A DNA stretch of 64,000 nucleotides from Puccinellia tenuiflora (Eukaryota > Streptophyta > Magnoliopsida > Poales > Poaceae): assembly GCA_012064385.1 (NCBI GenBank), contig QRDG01000063.1:524385-588384 (forward strand), in the 5' to 3' direction. This document shows positions 33,938-45,509 of the stretch, one piece after another (the first letter of the stretch is position 1; every line of letters begins with the position of its first letter). The notes under the pieces were generated by a model. It saw only the letters and a list, made by a program, of their open reading frames with translations. It searched no databases and was not told where the DNA came from. Made by a program: the position numbers and the translations under genes.

Positions 33938-36900
33938 ATGATAGGGGGAATATGGAACATTAGAGGCGCAGGTAAACCTGGCCGACAACAAGCTTTAGCT
34001 GATATTATCTCCAAACAAAACTTGAGTTTATTGGGATTCAAGAAACCAAAAAAAATGTCCTTTCTTCTCAATTTCTGAAATTTATTTCAGGACCTTGGGA
34101 ATTTAAATGGATTTCTTTACCTGCTAAGAATACCGCTGGTGGTATTCTAGTAGGCTTTAGGGATGATAAATTTGATGTACTTAGTCACAAATGTTTTAAA
34201 TATTGTGTGGCTGTGACAGTGGTGGATAAAATTGACGGTTTTGTTTGGCAATTAGTTGTTATTTGTGGGACCCCATATTATGAGTTTAAAATGGAGTTTA
34301 TTGCTGAACTTCATGATATTATGGAAAACTCCACTGTGCCTACCCTGCTAGGGGGTGATTTTAATCTTGTTAGATCACCTGCTGACAAGAGCAATGGTGT
34401 TATTAATTGCAATTGGGCCATGTTATTTAATGACTGGATTAATAGATGGTCCTTGATTGACTTTAAATTGGCTAATAGGAGTTTCACCTGGTCTAACAAT
34501 CAAGATAACTTGATAATGGCCACGTTGGATAGGGTGTTAGCTAGTACTGAGTGGGCTTTGAAATTCCCACTCACTACTGTGAAAGCTCTTCCTAAACCAA
34601 TTAGTGACCACACTCCTTTGCTGATTGACACTTGCTCTGGGGTGTCTCCTATGCCTAGGCTGTTTCGTTTGAGAAATGGTGGCTGGAGTACCCAGAATTT
34701 ATTGAGCTGGTTCATAGAGTTTGGAACACTGATTGCAATTTGTCTTCTGCCATTGATATATGGCAGTTTAAATTCAAGTTGTTAAGGAAAAACAATAAAA
34801 GGTTGGAACATTAATATGGAAGCTGCTAAAAAGAAACAGAAAAATGATCTTCTGCAAGAGTTTGACATTCTAGATACTTTTGCTGAAGCTAATATGCTTT
34901 CTGATATTGAGAAAATTAGAATGAACCAGATTAAAATAGATCTAGATGGGATTCTTAAGCAAGAAGATAGTAAAGCTTGGCAAAGGTCTAGAGATAGATA
35001 TATTAAAGAAGGGGACAGGAACACTTCCTACTCCATGCTATTGCTAGCCAGAGGAGAAGGAAGAAACAAATTGTGGTTCTGAATGGCCCCTCTGGACCAG
35101 TTGAAACTAATAAAGAGATGTTAGAGGTTGCTGCCAACTTCTATAAGACCTTGTTTGCCAAAGAGGATAGGGTTGATATAACTCTTGGGGACCATTTTTG
35201 GGATCCAGATGATTTAGTTACTGATGAAGAAAATGAGATGCTTCAGAGACCCTTTTCCATAGATGAAATTAAGGAGGCTGTGTTTGGCTCCTATGCTGCT
35301 GGTGCTCCTGGCCCTGATGGCTTTTCTTTCCTATTTTACCAGAAGTTTTGGGATCTGATTAAACATTACCTTATGGCTTTGGTTAGAGATTTTGAATCTG
35401 GTAATCTTAATGTTTCCAGATTAAATTATGCTCTAATCACTCTTATCCCAAAAGAACCGGATGCGAGAGATATGAAAAAGTTCAGACCTATAAGTCTTGG
35501 AAATTGTAGTCTTAAAATCATTTCTAAAGCTATCACTAATAGGATTTCTCCTATTGGTAGCCGTATTATTGCTAATAATCAAACAGCTTTTATTAAGGGG
35601 AGATTTATCCTGGAAAGTGTTGTTGCAGCACAAGAGCTGATCCATGCAGCCCACTCTAGAGGGGAGTCTGCTTTGGTACTTAAGCTTGACTATGAGAAGG
35701 CGTATGATAGGGTTGACTGGGACTTCCTGGATGAAATGCTTCAATCTAGGGGTTTTGGCCCTATTATTAGAAAGTGGATTAAGAGTTTTTTAGTTGGGGC
35801 ACAGTTTTGTGTGAGGGTTAATGATGAAAATAGCTCCTATTTTAGAGCTAGCAAAGGCCTCAAACAAGGGGATCCTAGTTCCCCCATCCTGTTCAATTTA
35901 GTGGCAGATGTCTTCTCTAAAATGCTTATGAAAGCTGCTTCTGCTAGCCTGATTAAAGGTCTGCTACCTCAAGTTGTGCCTGGTGGTGTTATTAGCCTTC
36001 AATATGCTGATGACACCATCTTATTTCTTGAACCAAAAATTGAGTTTGCTAGGAATCTTAAGTGGTTCCTCTTCTGTTTTGAAAATATGTCTGGTATGCG
36101 CATTAATTTTCATAAATCTGATCTGATGACTCTTAATATTGATCCTGGTCATGCTAATTCTTCTGCCCAGATTTTCTGTTGCAAACTTGCTGGTTTCCCA
36201 TGCAAGTACCTTGGTGTACCTCTGCATTATAACAAATTATCTAGAGAGGACCTTCAACCAGTAGTTGATAAAACTTTTAAAAGATTTGCGGGTTGGAGGG
36301 GCAAGCTTCTTAATTATAAGAGCAGGATGGTTCTACTCAAATCTTGCATTGCCATTATACCTATGTATCTCCTTTCTGTGATTAAATTCCCAAAATGGGC
36401 TATTAAAGCCATAAATTCTCAGCTGTCTCACTTCTTGTGGAGTGACAGTGAGGGAAAAAATATCATTTAGCTAATTGGGATCTAGTGTGCCTTAAGCAAG
36501 AGTATGGAGGGTTGGGGGTTCAAAACTTGAGAGAGTTTAATCTCTGCTTACTGGCCTCCTGGATCAAGAGATATCATCTTGATTCTGATAAAATCTGGAG
36601 GAAAATTGTTGACTTTAAATACAATTTAGAGCCCAACATTTTCTAGGCTAAACCAAATACATGTTCCCCTTTTTGGAAAGGTATCATGTGGGCGGCGAAG
36701 TCTGTTAAGATGGGATATAGATGGAGAGTTGGTAATGGGCACAATGTTAAATTTTGGAGTGACATTTGGATCGGCTCCTGCAGCCTTGCTATTGTGTATT
36801 ATGACTTGTTCACTATTGTTAATGAACAAGACATAACTATTGCACAGGCTTTGGTTGGTGGTGAGCTTTGTCTTACTTTTAGAAGGAGTGTTTCACCTGC

Positions 36901-37594
36901 TCAATACAATAGATGGATTGAGTTAGTTCAACTGGTTAGTACAGTGTCCCTTAGTGAGGAAGCAGATGTTCCCATCTGGATGTTTCATTCCTCTGGTACC
37001 TATAGTGTGAGTTCTTTTTATGCAGTGGTAAATGATAGGGGGGTGGTGCTTGTTCACACTCCAGCTGTCTGGAAGTTGCATGTTCCCCCACGGTTACATA
37101 TTTTCTTGTGGTTGTTAGCCAATAATAAATTGTTAACTTGAGATAATTTAGCTAAACGCCGTCATGTTGAGGATGGATCTTGTTTATTCTGTTCTGAACC
37201 AGAGACCTGTCATCACCTCTTCTTTGACTGTTTTGTAGCAAAACTAGTTTGGCCGGTTATCTCTGAACTTATTGCAACTCCAGTTGGCGCTGACTTTGAG
37301 TCAATTGGCCGCTGGTGGTTAAGTGAGAAGAATAATTCCATTATAAACATAACCTGTACTACCACTTTATGGGCTATTTGGAAGTTACGTAATGATATGT
37401 GCTTTCAGGGAAAGCCGTGGCCAGGGGTTCAAGATATCTGCAGGAGCATCGCAGCGGACATGGACCAGTGGAAAATCCTCTCCGACAATGTTGTTTCAGG
37501 TCTACTCTCCAGGAATGCGCAACTACTGAACAAGATGAGGGGGACCTCCTTCGTATCGCATGGAGGTGAAAGCACTGTCGGGCCTGAAGAATGA
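33938..37594 (+). pseudogene. LINE ORF2: endonuclease, reverse transcriptase, zf-RVT (broken)
   Basis: ATG at 33938 starts an APE-like endonuclease (WNIRGAGKPGRQQAL; GGDFNLVRSPADKSNG at about 34350; SDHTPLL at 34604). The RT follows (KFRPISLGNCSLKIISKAI about 35480, LDYEKAYDRVDW 35688, LKQGDPSSPILFNL 35860, active site QYADDTILFL 36000). Then come the LINE C-terminal region and the Cys-rich zf-RVT (VPPRLHIFLWLL; CLFCSEPETCHHLFFDC about 37180-37230). Frameshifts lie near 34035, 34690, 34800, 35030 and 36456. Nonsense codons are at 36642 (Trp TGG to TAG) and 37139 (TGA where CGA is usual). ORF2 nicks the target and copies the RNA; this copy cannot. It ends at TGA 37592, followed by a 3' UTR and the A tail. 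Confidence 0.88.
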
Positions 37595-37850
37595 AGATAG
37601 CACTCCTCTTCCAGAAAGTCAGTTGGAGACCTGCAAGATGCTGCTGCTCAAATTTCATACCAGTTGAGTCTCTGGAGTTTGTCTGTACTTCCTTGGGGTC
37701 GGTTGGCCTTTTGGGCTTATATTTTGATTGTTACATCTAGCTAGCATGACTATGTGTGGCTCGAGGACTTGGAACTGACGATGTATGAGGATGTGGTTTC
37801 TTTGAAATCGGGGGAGGCCCCTTTTTATCTAAAAAAAAGAAACCTCCTCC

Positions 37851-38440
37851 CCAGTCCCCACCGCTACTCTACTCGCGCAAAACTCCTCCACCCACCCTTG
37901 AGGCCACTCCCTCCCGTCGCCGGCGTGGGAGTCCCGTCGATCTCTCCTGTGGATGGCGCGAATCGACTGGATTGCCCTGGATTTCGTCGGGAGGTGGAGA
38001 AACGAGAGATGCGGGGCAGGGGAGAAATGGGGAACGCGAGCGACGGGCGGCGCTCCCGAAAATTGAACGGCTACGCGTACCTGAAGCGGCGGGGATCACG
38101 TCGACGTCGTTGGATCCAAATCTCGGTAGACGCGAGTGAGCACGTGTTTCGCTGAATCAAGCTCGCTCATTATTTAGAATTTGCGATGTAGGATTGGGCA
38201 TTGTCGATAGAAGCTCGATCAAGCAAGAATTTAGGAAGAATACTGAAATTTGAAGTACCATGGGACATACCTCCATTTTCTAAATCTATTATATAATAAA
38301 AGCAAGTTACGGAGGTTTTTTTTTTTGAAGCGCTAGAATGATCCACATCATCTGAATTAGTTGGACAGTCAGATGTATAATTTATGGTATGATTTTATCA
38401 AAGACTCAAGGTCGTATATAGTTACGTAACGTGATGGATC
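37851..38440. other. right flank of the LINE, no gene recognised
   Basis: The first 280 bases are GC-rich and continue the target sequence left of 22953. A frame of about 130 codons on the plus strand has no domain. From 38150 the DNA is AT-rich. Confidence 0.35.
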
Positions 38441-39537
38441 CGCCGGGTAGCAGAGAAAGAAAAATATGCTGGACAATACTTGGGGAAGACCAATTTGAAA
38501 CTCTTTACTACTGAGTATTATATAAAATTATTTGGAGCATCTGCTCCAATTTTTTGGTCTATTGTCGACAGTATTAATGATGATTTGACGCAATTATCCT
38601 TTGAGGAGAATGGTATATTAACATCAGACTTTACTAAGAAGGAGATGTTTGATGTGATCTCTCAAATGGAACGTAACAAAGTTTCAGGATCGGATGGGTT
38701 TCCTGTTGAGTTTTATCAAAAACGGAGGTTATCAAGGTTGAATTGATGGCCATGTTTGCACAATTACAAACAGGAGTGCTATCACTGTTTAAGTTCAACT
38801 TTTGTGTCATCACTTCGCTGCCGAAAAAAAAGGATTCAAGTAGAACAAAACATCATAGGCCCCTAGCTATGTCTACTAAGTGTGAGTTTCATTTTTTTAC
38901 TAAGTTGTGAACTAATCATGTTATTTCCATTTCTCATCGAGTCGTTCGCCCTACCCAATCCTCTTTTATTGTGGGAAGATGTATCCTAGAGGAATTTCAC
39001 ATGAAGAAAATAGATGGGTCACTTATTAAAATAAAATTTGAGAAAGCCTATTATAAAGTTAAGTAGTCTTTCCTGCAACAAGCGCTAAGTATGAAAGTAT
39101 TTGCTCATAAGTGGAGTGTTGGGATTCGAGTCAATGAAGATATTGGTCATTAATTTGGAAGGATTAAGGCAATGGCATCCTCTATCTTCTATGTTTTTCA
39201 AAATAGTTGCGAATATATTGGATGTCCTTATTGAGCAAAGGAGGATGAACAAGTAGGAGGTCTTGTCCCTCACATTGCCAAGTGGGCGTTTCCATTCAAA
39301 TATGAAGATTAAAATATTCTTTTTCTGAATAATGATTTGGAGAAAGTTGTCTACATGAAGCTCATATTGTCCTTTTTTAGTAACTTTCGGGCTTCAAGCT
39401 TAATTTTCTTAAGAGCAAAATTTATTATTTTGGAAAAGCTAAAGAGGTATAGAATGAATACTGCCCCATTTTTTGGTGTGTGGTCGGTTCTTTTCCGTCC
39501 AAATACCTTGGTATCACAATTTTCTACAGGAAAAGAA

Positions 39538-40610
39538 GAGTAAAATTCACCACTAGTCCTATAACTATGCTCGGTGTTCCATGCGGTCCTAATTCTTTCA
39601 TTTTGCGGAGCAGCAGCCCTAATTCTTAATAAGTTGTTCACGGCAGGTCCTAAATCAGTCTAACACTTTTTGACCGGTGCCACGTAAACATTGTTTTACA
39701 AAAACAAACCTATATAATTATCTATTCCAATCATATGGCTCTCTCTCAAACTAGATGCATAGTTTGCCCCTGGTAGCCACCGCAAGTGCCCACGTTGCCG
39801 ACAGCCTGAGCACCTTCCCACCGCCAGTGGCCTCGTCGTGCTCTGCCGCCATGTCCATAAGCTCCGCCTTGCTTCCCTGAGTGCGTGTGCCAAAGAAATC
39901 GCGTTGAAGACCGTTGAATCAAGCGGATCGACATGTCTTCTTCGTTGATCTGCGCCACTCATCACGCTCGATCCCATCGCCTCCGATCTCCAAGTGGGAC
40001 GCCAGCGTGACCTCACGGGAGGTGGTGCGGGACAGCAAAGACAGGCGCATCGCCAAGAAAGCTGGGCGGCGGCCTCGGTGAGCACACAGCTCCAGCTCTG
40101 CGGAGACCACGTGGCAACATCCATGTCCATGGCGCTCCCGTAGTAGTCCAACAAGCAAATCAAGCAGGATTTGGCAGCCAGTGAGGAGGCTTCCCTCTAG
40201 AATATTAGGGACTACAAGATTGGAATAGATAATTATTTAGGGTTGATTTTGTAAAAAAAAATCCCTACGTGGCGTTGGCCAACAAGGGTCAAACCGGTTT
40301 AGGACATGTTGTGAACAACTTATTAAGAATTAGGACTGCTGCTATGCAAAATGAAAGAATTAGGACCCGCTAGTTCAGTTTAGAATAGGCTAGTTCTTGT
40401 TGTGGTTGTTATGTCTGTGGTGGCTGTCTTCGGACTAGCCGATGTGGAGTTTGACTGCTCTCGTTGTTTGCAGCAAGTAGTAATCTGTCTTGTAACCAAT
40501 TTCTGCCTTCTATAAAAATATGGTACGCCTTTGGCGTACTCTCGAGAAAAAAATTTAGGATCCGCATGGCACACCAAGCATACTTATAGGACTAGTGGTG
40601 CATTTTACTC
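39538..40610. mobile_element. long-TIR DNA element, 1073 bp, inside the second LINE
   Basis: Left end GAGTAAAATTCACCACTAGTCCTATAA is matched by the inverse of the right end TTATAGGACTAGTGGTGCATTTTACTC. The arms continue for about 150 bp (AATTCTTTCATTTTGC, AATTCTTAATAAGTTGTTCAC). Flanks GGAAAAGAA and AATAAAGAA may be a decayed 9-bp TSD, which would fit a Mutator-like element. The interior (39740-40200) is GC-rich with no transposase; frames there (up to 155 codons, minus) are unassigned and might be captured gene sequence. Confidence 0.8.
40371..40554 (+). mobile_element. 5'-truncated LINE tail inside the right TIR
   Basis: A 184-bp piece ends in GGCGTACTCTCGAGAAAAAAA, a typical plant LINE 3' end, and is flanked by TTAGGACCCGC (40360-40370) and TTAGGATCCGC (40555-40565). 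Removing it restores the pairing of the two TIR arms of the surrounding element. Confidence 0.8.
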
Positions 40611-41013
40611 AATAAAGAATGGTAGGCCGCTTTGAGCGAAAACTAGGGTGTTGCATGCCACTGTCCAAACTGGCCGCCACCAATCCTTCTCGTCGTAGTG
40701 CGCTTCCGCTCGTGTCCACTACCGTCCATAGCCCCTCCCACCGCAGCACGACAACGAGGCGCGAGAAACCCCGATGTCCCCTTCACCGTTGTCGTGTGGG
40801 ATTTTTTGCGGCCGTCTTTGGGGACAACGAGGGGAAGAGAGGGAGTAGGGAGTGGCTGGCGGGGCAATGGGGTTGGCTCCCCGGTCACCTCTCGGATGAA
40901 AAGTTTATAGAGAACACCACAATGAGAGAGAAGTATCCTCAGTTATGTTTCTTTGCTATTAATCAAAATAGACCCAACACCTACCCTTTTTAATGGATTT
41001 GGAAATGCGATGG

Positions 41014-42522
41014 TGATACGTGCATTTTATATCATCATTTTTATACCTTATATTATCATATGGGAATGTTATTTGCACTATTATATCAATGTTTTGCATG
41101 TTTTAGATGATTTATGGGACTTTCATACAAAGTCCCTATTTTTGGTATTTAATATCTGGGAGGCAGAATACCCCCTTTTCTTGTCTTTATTGTTTCAGGA
41201 GTTTCGCGAACCCAAATAATTAAAGGAAAAATACCATGGCAGTTTTTCATCAGGAGAAGGGCAGTGGGAAGAAGACCGAAGATAGGAGGGCCACGAGGCC
41301 CAAGTTAGGTGGGCCCACGCGGCCCATGTACCTGGCCGCGTGGGACCCATCAAACGGTGCCTCGGGCACCTCCTCGGGAGGGGCTTTTTACCAACACCTT
41401 CGTCTTCCCCGAAAAAGGACGCCCTAATTTTTCCCGAATTATCTGAGGCCGTGGCGGCGGCGGAACTCCTGATTCTCTCCGAAGGGGGTCAGATCCTGCT
41501 GCTCCGGAGCTCCGGAGAGGGGGGGAAATCACCGCCATCATCATCACCTCTCCTCCTTGGCGTAGGAGGAGGCCTCTACATCAACACCATCACCAACATC
41601 ACCATCTCCATCACCATCTCCGTGATCCACTCCGTTCCCCTCATAGTTTGAGAGTTGCTATACCCTAGATCATTGTCTTGTGCTCCTATTCATGTTTGTG
41701 ATTGGGTACTTGTCATTATTTGGTGGTGAAGTATTTATTTCAGATTGTGTTGTACCCTTTATGCCACTGATTATGATCATGTTTGCACGTTGTGAGTAGT
41801 TCCCATATGTTCCTGAGGGCATAGGATGAATTGGCAATGATTTATATATAACATGTGTTGGTATTTTGTCAAGAGTTTATCTTCTATGTGATTCTATGAT
41901 GGTGTTGTGCGAACGTCGACTGCACAACACTTCACCTATAAGGGCTCATAGGAGAACAACGTAGTGTAATGAATTGAGGAAGACTTGGGAGGACAAGTAA
42001 GCCTAAGACGGAGTCATGCAGTTATATTATGTGGGTAGTAGTGTCGGGGACCTTAGAGTGTAATGCTATGGTGGGACTTTATGTCTTAATAATTCTTGTG
42101 CAGTCATTTAATTGGCTACATGATCCATCATAAGGGGTTGTAGATTATTTATTTAGCTATGCCTAGTTATGGCTCCGCCCCAAGAAGATTAAAACTTGAC
42201 AAGATATGCAACGTGTTATTTAATAAATCTCTATGCCTAGTGATATCCATGCTGCCCTTGGGAACGCTTTCCACATATAAGTTACACACCATTTGAGCTT
42301 GTCCTCTTGCCACATAGAGGATTGGGCTTTCAACTGTTACTATTTACTTTCGACATTTTTATTATCTTTGCAATCATACAACTGAAAATCCCAAAAACAT
42401 TTGCATCTTTCATTGCTTTATTTATCATTCTTTCTAACCAATACCTTTAGCTCCTCGTGGGTTCGACAACCTTTTCTAATTGAAAGGTACTACAATTGAT
42501 CTCCTGCACTTGGGAGTCATCA
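41014..42522. mobile_element. solo LTR, 1509 bp, TSD GATGG
   Basis: Starts TGATACGTGCATTTTATATC and ends ACTTGGGAGTCATCA, with GATGG at 41009-41013 and 42523-42527. The terminal words resemble LTRs of Triticeae gypsy elements of the Sabrina/Athila group (recalled resemblance). No coding domain is present. Confidence 0.9.
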
Positions 42523-43075
42523 GATGGCATGCCTAAGCTTAATTTTTTTCTTATGGCTTCTTATCCAGGACAGATTAAGTACTAGAGATCTATTGGCCAG
42601 AAACAACTTTCATGTGGAAAGCTCAGCATGTGTCCTATGCACTCACAACACACTTGAGAGTTGAGACTATGTTACACCTAGTATTCATGTGTGATTTTAG
42701 TCAAACCGTCTGGTGGAAACTTAGATTTGAGTGGAATAGTGACCATGAGCTCACTGAGATGTTGATTGATGAAAAAAAGATATTCCAGGAAATTCTTACA
42801 ACTGGCGGCTGACATATATAGAATCATAGGAACAAATTAATTATTTTTGACAACCAAAAAAATCATATTGACATATGTTTCAGGTTCTTGACATTTTCCC
42901 TAGTTATGCATATGGCAAAACCTAGCCTCAAAGGAGGGATGACACAACAGATTGATACCATGTAATTTACATTCCATGTTTTCTGCTCCTATCCACTTGT
43001 ATATATTTCTACCATATTAATAAAATAATTGTGCAGTAGGGGTCTTCCCTACTGTATTTTGCGTCAAACATATTT

Positions 43076-43925
43076 AGAGTGCAAACTATAAATAGATACT
43101 AACACTTTGAAGATATTTAACAACATGTCCCCCTCACGTCTGCACATCTTTTTTAATGAAATAATAAGTTATGAATTTTCTTTCTCGTGTAAGAAAGAAA
43201 ACATTTAAAATTTAAATGCAAGTCGGAAAATTCATGAGGGCCACATTTTTATTTTCTCAGATTAATCTTCTTCTCGGTATGAAACAAAAGAGACATGATA
43301 AAAGTTCTCATAACAAACCAACCATATGTCCATCGATGATTTGAGGTCTCTCACAAGAGAATAAAAAAAGTGGTGGGTTGGATAGATTTATACATAGAAT
43401 GAATTATGGAAAGGATCTTGTGAAAACTAAAGTTGGGTTTACATCAGGAACTACTTTTCGATCGGTACCTCACTTGTTCACTTTAATTAGTGGTAGTACT
43501 ATTAAACTTATCTGTTGATTATTTTTATTTCAACTAGTAATAGGATATTTACTTTCCTTTTAACATAGGATGATACCTTAATTAGTACAACTGGTAGTGA
43601 CTAGGTTTGAGCTTCTCTCTTGTAAATGATGCCAGAAACACGTATTTTTTTAAAAAAAAGTACGACATCTGAAATTGAAGTTAAAAACAAGGAGTATGTC
43701 GAGGTAAAGGGAGACCATAGGTGTGAGTATAAGGCTTACAATTTGGAAGAAGCATTGACAACCTCTAGGGTGGTTTATCACCATGTAGACAAGTATTTGA
43801 TTTTTTTTTAGCTTGCGAGGGTTTCGGGAAAAAAGGAAAAAAGATCCCCTGATCAACACGCGTGGACAAAACCACCACACGGTATTATGAATGCTAACTT
43901 TGATTGTGTATTTGATTGCACTTCT
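43076..43925. other. AT-rich spacer, no gene seen
   Basis: Low-complexity and AT-rich. Short frames at 43626-43880 have no recognised domain. Confidence 0.4.
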
Positions 43926-43929
43926 ATAA

Positions 43930-44300
43930 ACAGAGGCTACGAAAGTTCATGCTTATAAGAGATGGTCTGAATCCGATGGCATAGCATGCATGGCAACAGT
44001 TGCTGGGGCTATTAGGTTGGGTGCAAACTGCGTTGTCTTTGAGTCCAATGCCTTAAATTTGATTAGTTCTTTTAACATAGAGGGGTATGATCATCCAATG
44101 ATTATGGTACTACTGAAGTAACCTAGGAATTGATGCATTGCAAAAAAAATAACTTTTGAATTCTCCTTTTATCGTCGGGTTGTAAATTATGCTGCATATG
44201 TGCTCACAAAGTAGGATATTAGCTTAGTGTTATCCAATTCTTACTCGGGCTAGTTTTCTCCTGATTTTATTAACGGAACATGTTGTTGGCTATTATGTTG
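43930..44300 (+). pseudogene. RNase H-like (RVT_3) domain remnant
   Basis: One frame reads HAYKRWSESDGIACMA, then GAIRLGANCVVFESNALNLI, GYDHPMIMVLLK, a stop, and FEFSFYRRVVNYAAYVLTK. This is the layout of the RNase H-like RVT_3 domain found at the C-terminus of plant non-LTR elements and in many small grass pseudogenes. The acidic residue of FESNALN matches the usual ETDS(L)NVV block. Two or three in-frame stops make it non-functional. It could be the detached end of a LINE. Confidence 0.55.
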
Positions 44301-44388
44301 GATGTCATATCTAATGTAATGTTATGTTGCCCGGATAAAAATAAATATAGGTTACTATAAATTAATCCTCAACATATTTGAAGGTCAA

Positions 44389-44760
44389 TTGGTAGGGGAG
44401 ACAGATGGTAAGATTGTCAATTTGCTCCCACCACCGAGTACTTTGCATGTGGTATTTTGGTCTCCCCTATCCTCTAAGAATTTTGGGGACTATTTTTTAT
44501 TGTGCTTAGAGAATCTTGGGCTTGAAATCTTCTCGTGGGTGGGTGTGGGGGGGGGGGGGGGCAGTGATGTCATAAGAGGGGTTGACAACTTGTCGTGGTG
44601 GAGCATGACTACATGCGAAAAAGAGGATGACATGAAGGGCTTGGGGTATCGTCAGATAAAGACGTAGAAACAAAAGAGCATGACGACCTTCCTCCAATAT
44701 AAATAGAAAATAGATAGACAAATGTATCGTTACTATTGTTATTTTGTAGTGTAAGTACAA
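44389..44760. other. spacer with a G14 run
   Basis: A run of about 14 G lies at 44549-44562. No gene is supported. Confidence 0.4.
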
Positions 44761-44769
44761 CACACATTA

Positions 44770-44892
44770 CATAATAGTATGTTTGCATTCTTGTAGAGAC
44801 TTTGATGTAATTATTACCAGTAGATGGGACACGGCGTTAATATTATGTTTGCATTCTTGTAGAGACTTTGATGTAAATATTACCAGTATGTT
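44770..44892. repeat. two-copy direct repeat, about 65-bp period
   Basis: TATGTTTGCATTCTTGTAGAG and ACTTTGATGTAA(T/A)TATTACCAGTA occur at about 44779 and again at about 44845. Confidence 0.85.
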
Positions 44893-44929
44893 TGCTCCCG
44901 TTGTGTAAAATATTTTTGTTTTTTTTTCT

Positions 44930-45207
44930 ATTAGTCAAAAATTCCAAAAACAAAATCTTACATCAGGACATTTTGTGTTAGCACACAAAAAATCGCGAAG
45001 AAAAGACATTTTTTGTGACCTGTGCAAAAAAGACAAAAAAATGTGTCGTACAAGGTCACAAAAAATGTGTTTTCTTCGCGAAACTTTTTATTCTAACATA
45101 AAATGTTTTGAAGTATGCCCAAAAATTTTAATTTTAATTTTTTGACACTTTGAATTTTTTTTTGAGCAGTGGGTCATTGCACCCATGACCCGATATGGAT
45201 TTTCACA
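44930..45207. mobile_element. fold-back MITE, second family (copy 2)
   Basis: Shares its centre (TTTTTTGTGAC, GTGCAAAAAAGACAAAAAAAT, GTCGTACAA) and right end (CACCCATGACCCGATATGGATTT) with the element at 11905-12281. The arms TTCGCGAAGAAAA...TTTTTTGTGACC pair with their inverse at 45055-45090. The left terminus is shortened. Confidence 0.7.
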
Positions 45208-45236
45208 GTAGATGACAAAACCATGTTTTTGCTTAA

Positions 45237-45506
45237 GGCCTTGTTTACTTCGAGTGTATATTAGGGGATCAGTGAGAATTATTCCGAATCTCGGAAAATG
45301 CCGAGTAGGCCGTTTACTTCTTTGGGTTTGGACAGAAAAATCCCCACAATTCCCCTCATTTTTTGCTAGAATAAAAATTGTACCTCATACTAGTGTATTT
45401 TTGGGAAAGAGTATTTAAGAGGATGTTAGGGGAATTGGTGAACACCAAATCCCCTCCCATCCCCAAACTTTCTAGACGTGGAAATACGACAGAAGTAAAC
45501 AAGGCC
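45237..45506. mobile_element. PIF/Harbinger (Tourist-like) MITE, 270 bp, TSD TAA
   Basis: Ends GGCCTTGTTTACTTCGAGTG and CGACAGAAGTAAACAAGGCC form TIRs, flanked by TAA at 45234-45236 and 45507-45509, the 3-bp TSD of this class. Confidence 0.88.
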
Positions 45507-45509
45507 TAA

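Larger units (their letters stand above)
22953..37838 (+). mobile_element. LINE (L1-like), about 7.0 kb, split by a gypsy element
   Basis: The LINE begins at 22953 and ends in eight A at 37831-37838. It is flanked by the 12-bp TSD GAAACCTCCTCC at 22941-22952 and 37839-37850. It carries ORF1 (zinc knuckles, RNA-binding region) and ORF2 (endonuclease, reverse transcriptase, zf-RVT). After removal of the gypsy element and one TSD copy (25165-33062) it measures 6988 bp, the size of a full-length plant LINE. Both frames are broken, so it cannot move on its own. Confidence 0.92.
38460..43075 (+). mobile_element. second LINE, old and fragmented
   Basis: LINE RT fragments are readable in order: GASAPIFWSIVDSINDDL (about 38538), NKVSGSDGFPVEFYQK (38675), VITSLPKKKD (38808), QSSFIVGRCILEEFHMKK (38958), IKFEKAYYKVK (39038), NDLEKVVYMKLIL (39330) and KYLGITIFYRKR (39500). 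The frame continues after a nested element as RFERKLGC (40627) and NTTMREKYPQL (40914). Then come the zf-RVT (FLWLLIQDRLSTRDLLARNN, CVLC, 42550-42645) and a 3' tail with CCTACTGTATTTTGCGTCAAA near 43050-43073. Many stops and shifts show it is far older than the first LINE. Bases 40665-40890 are foreign or unaligned. Confidence 0.8.
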
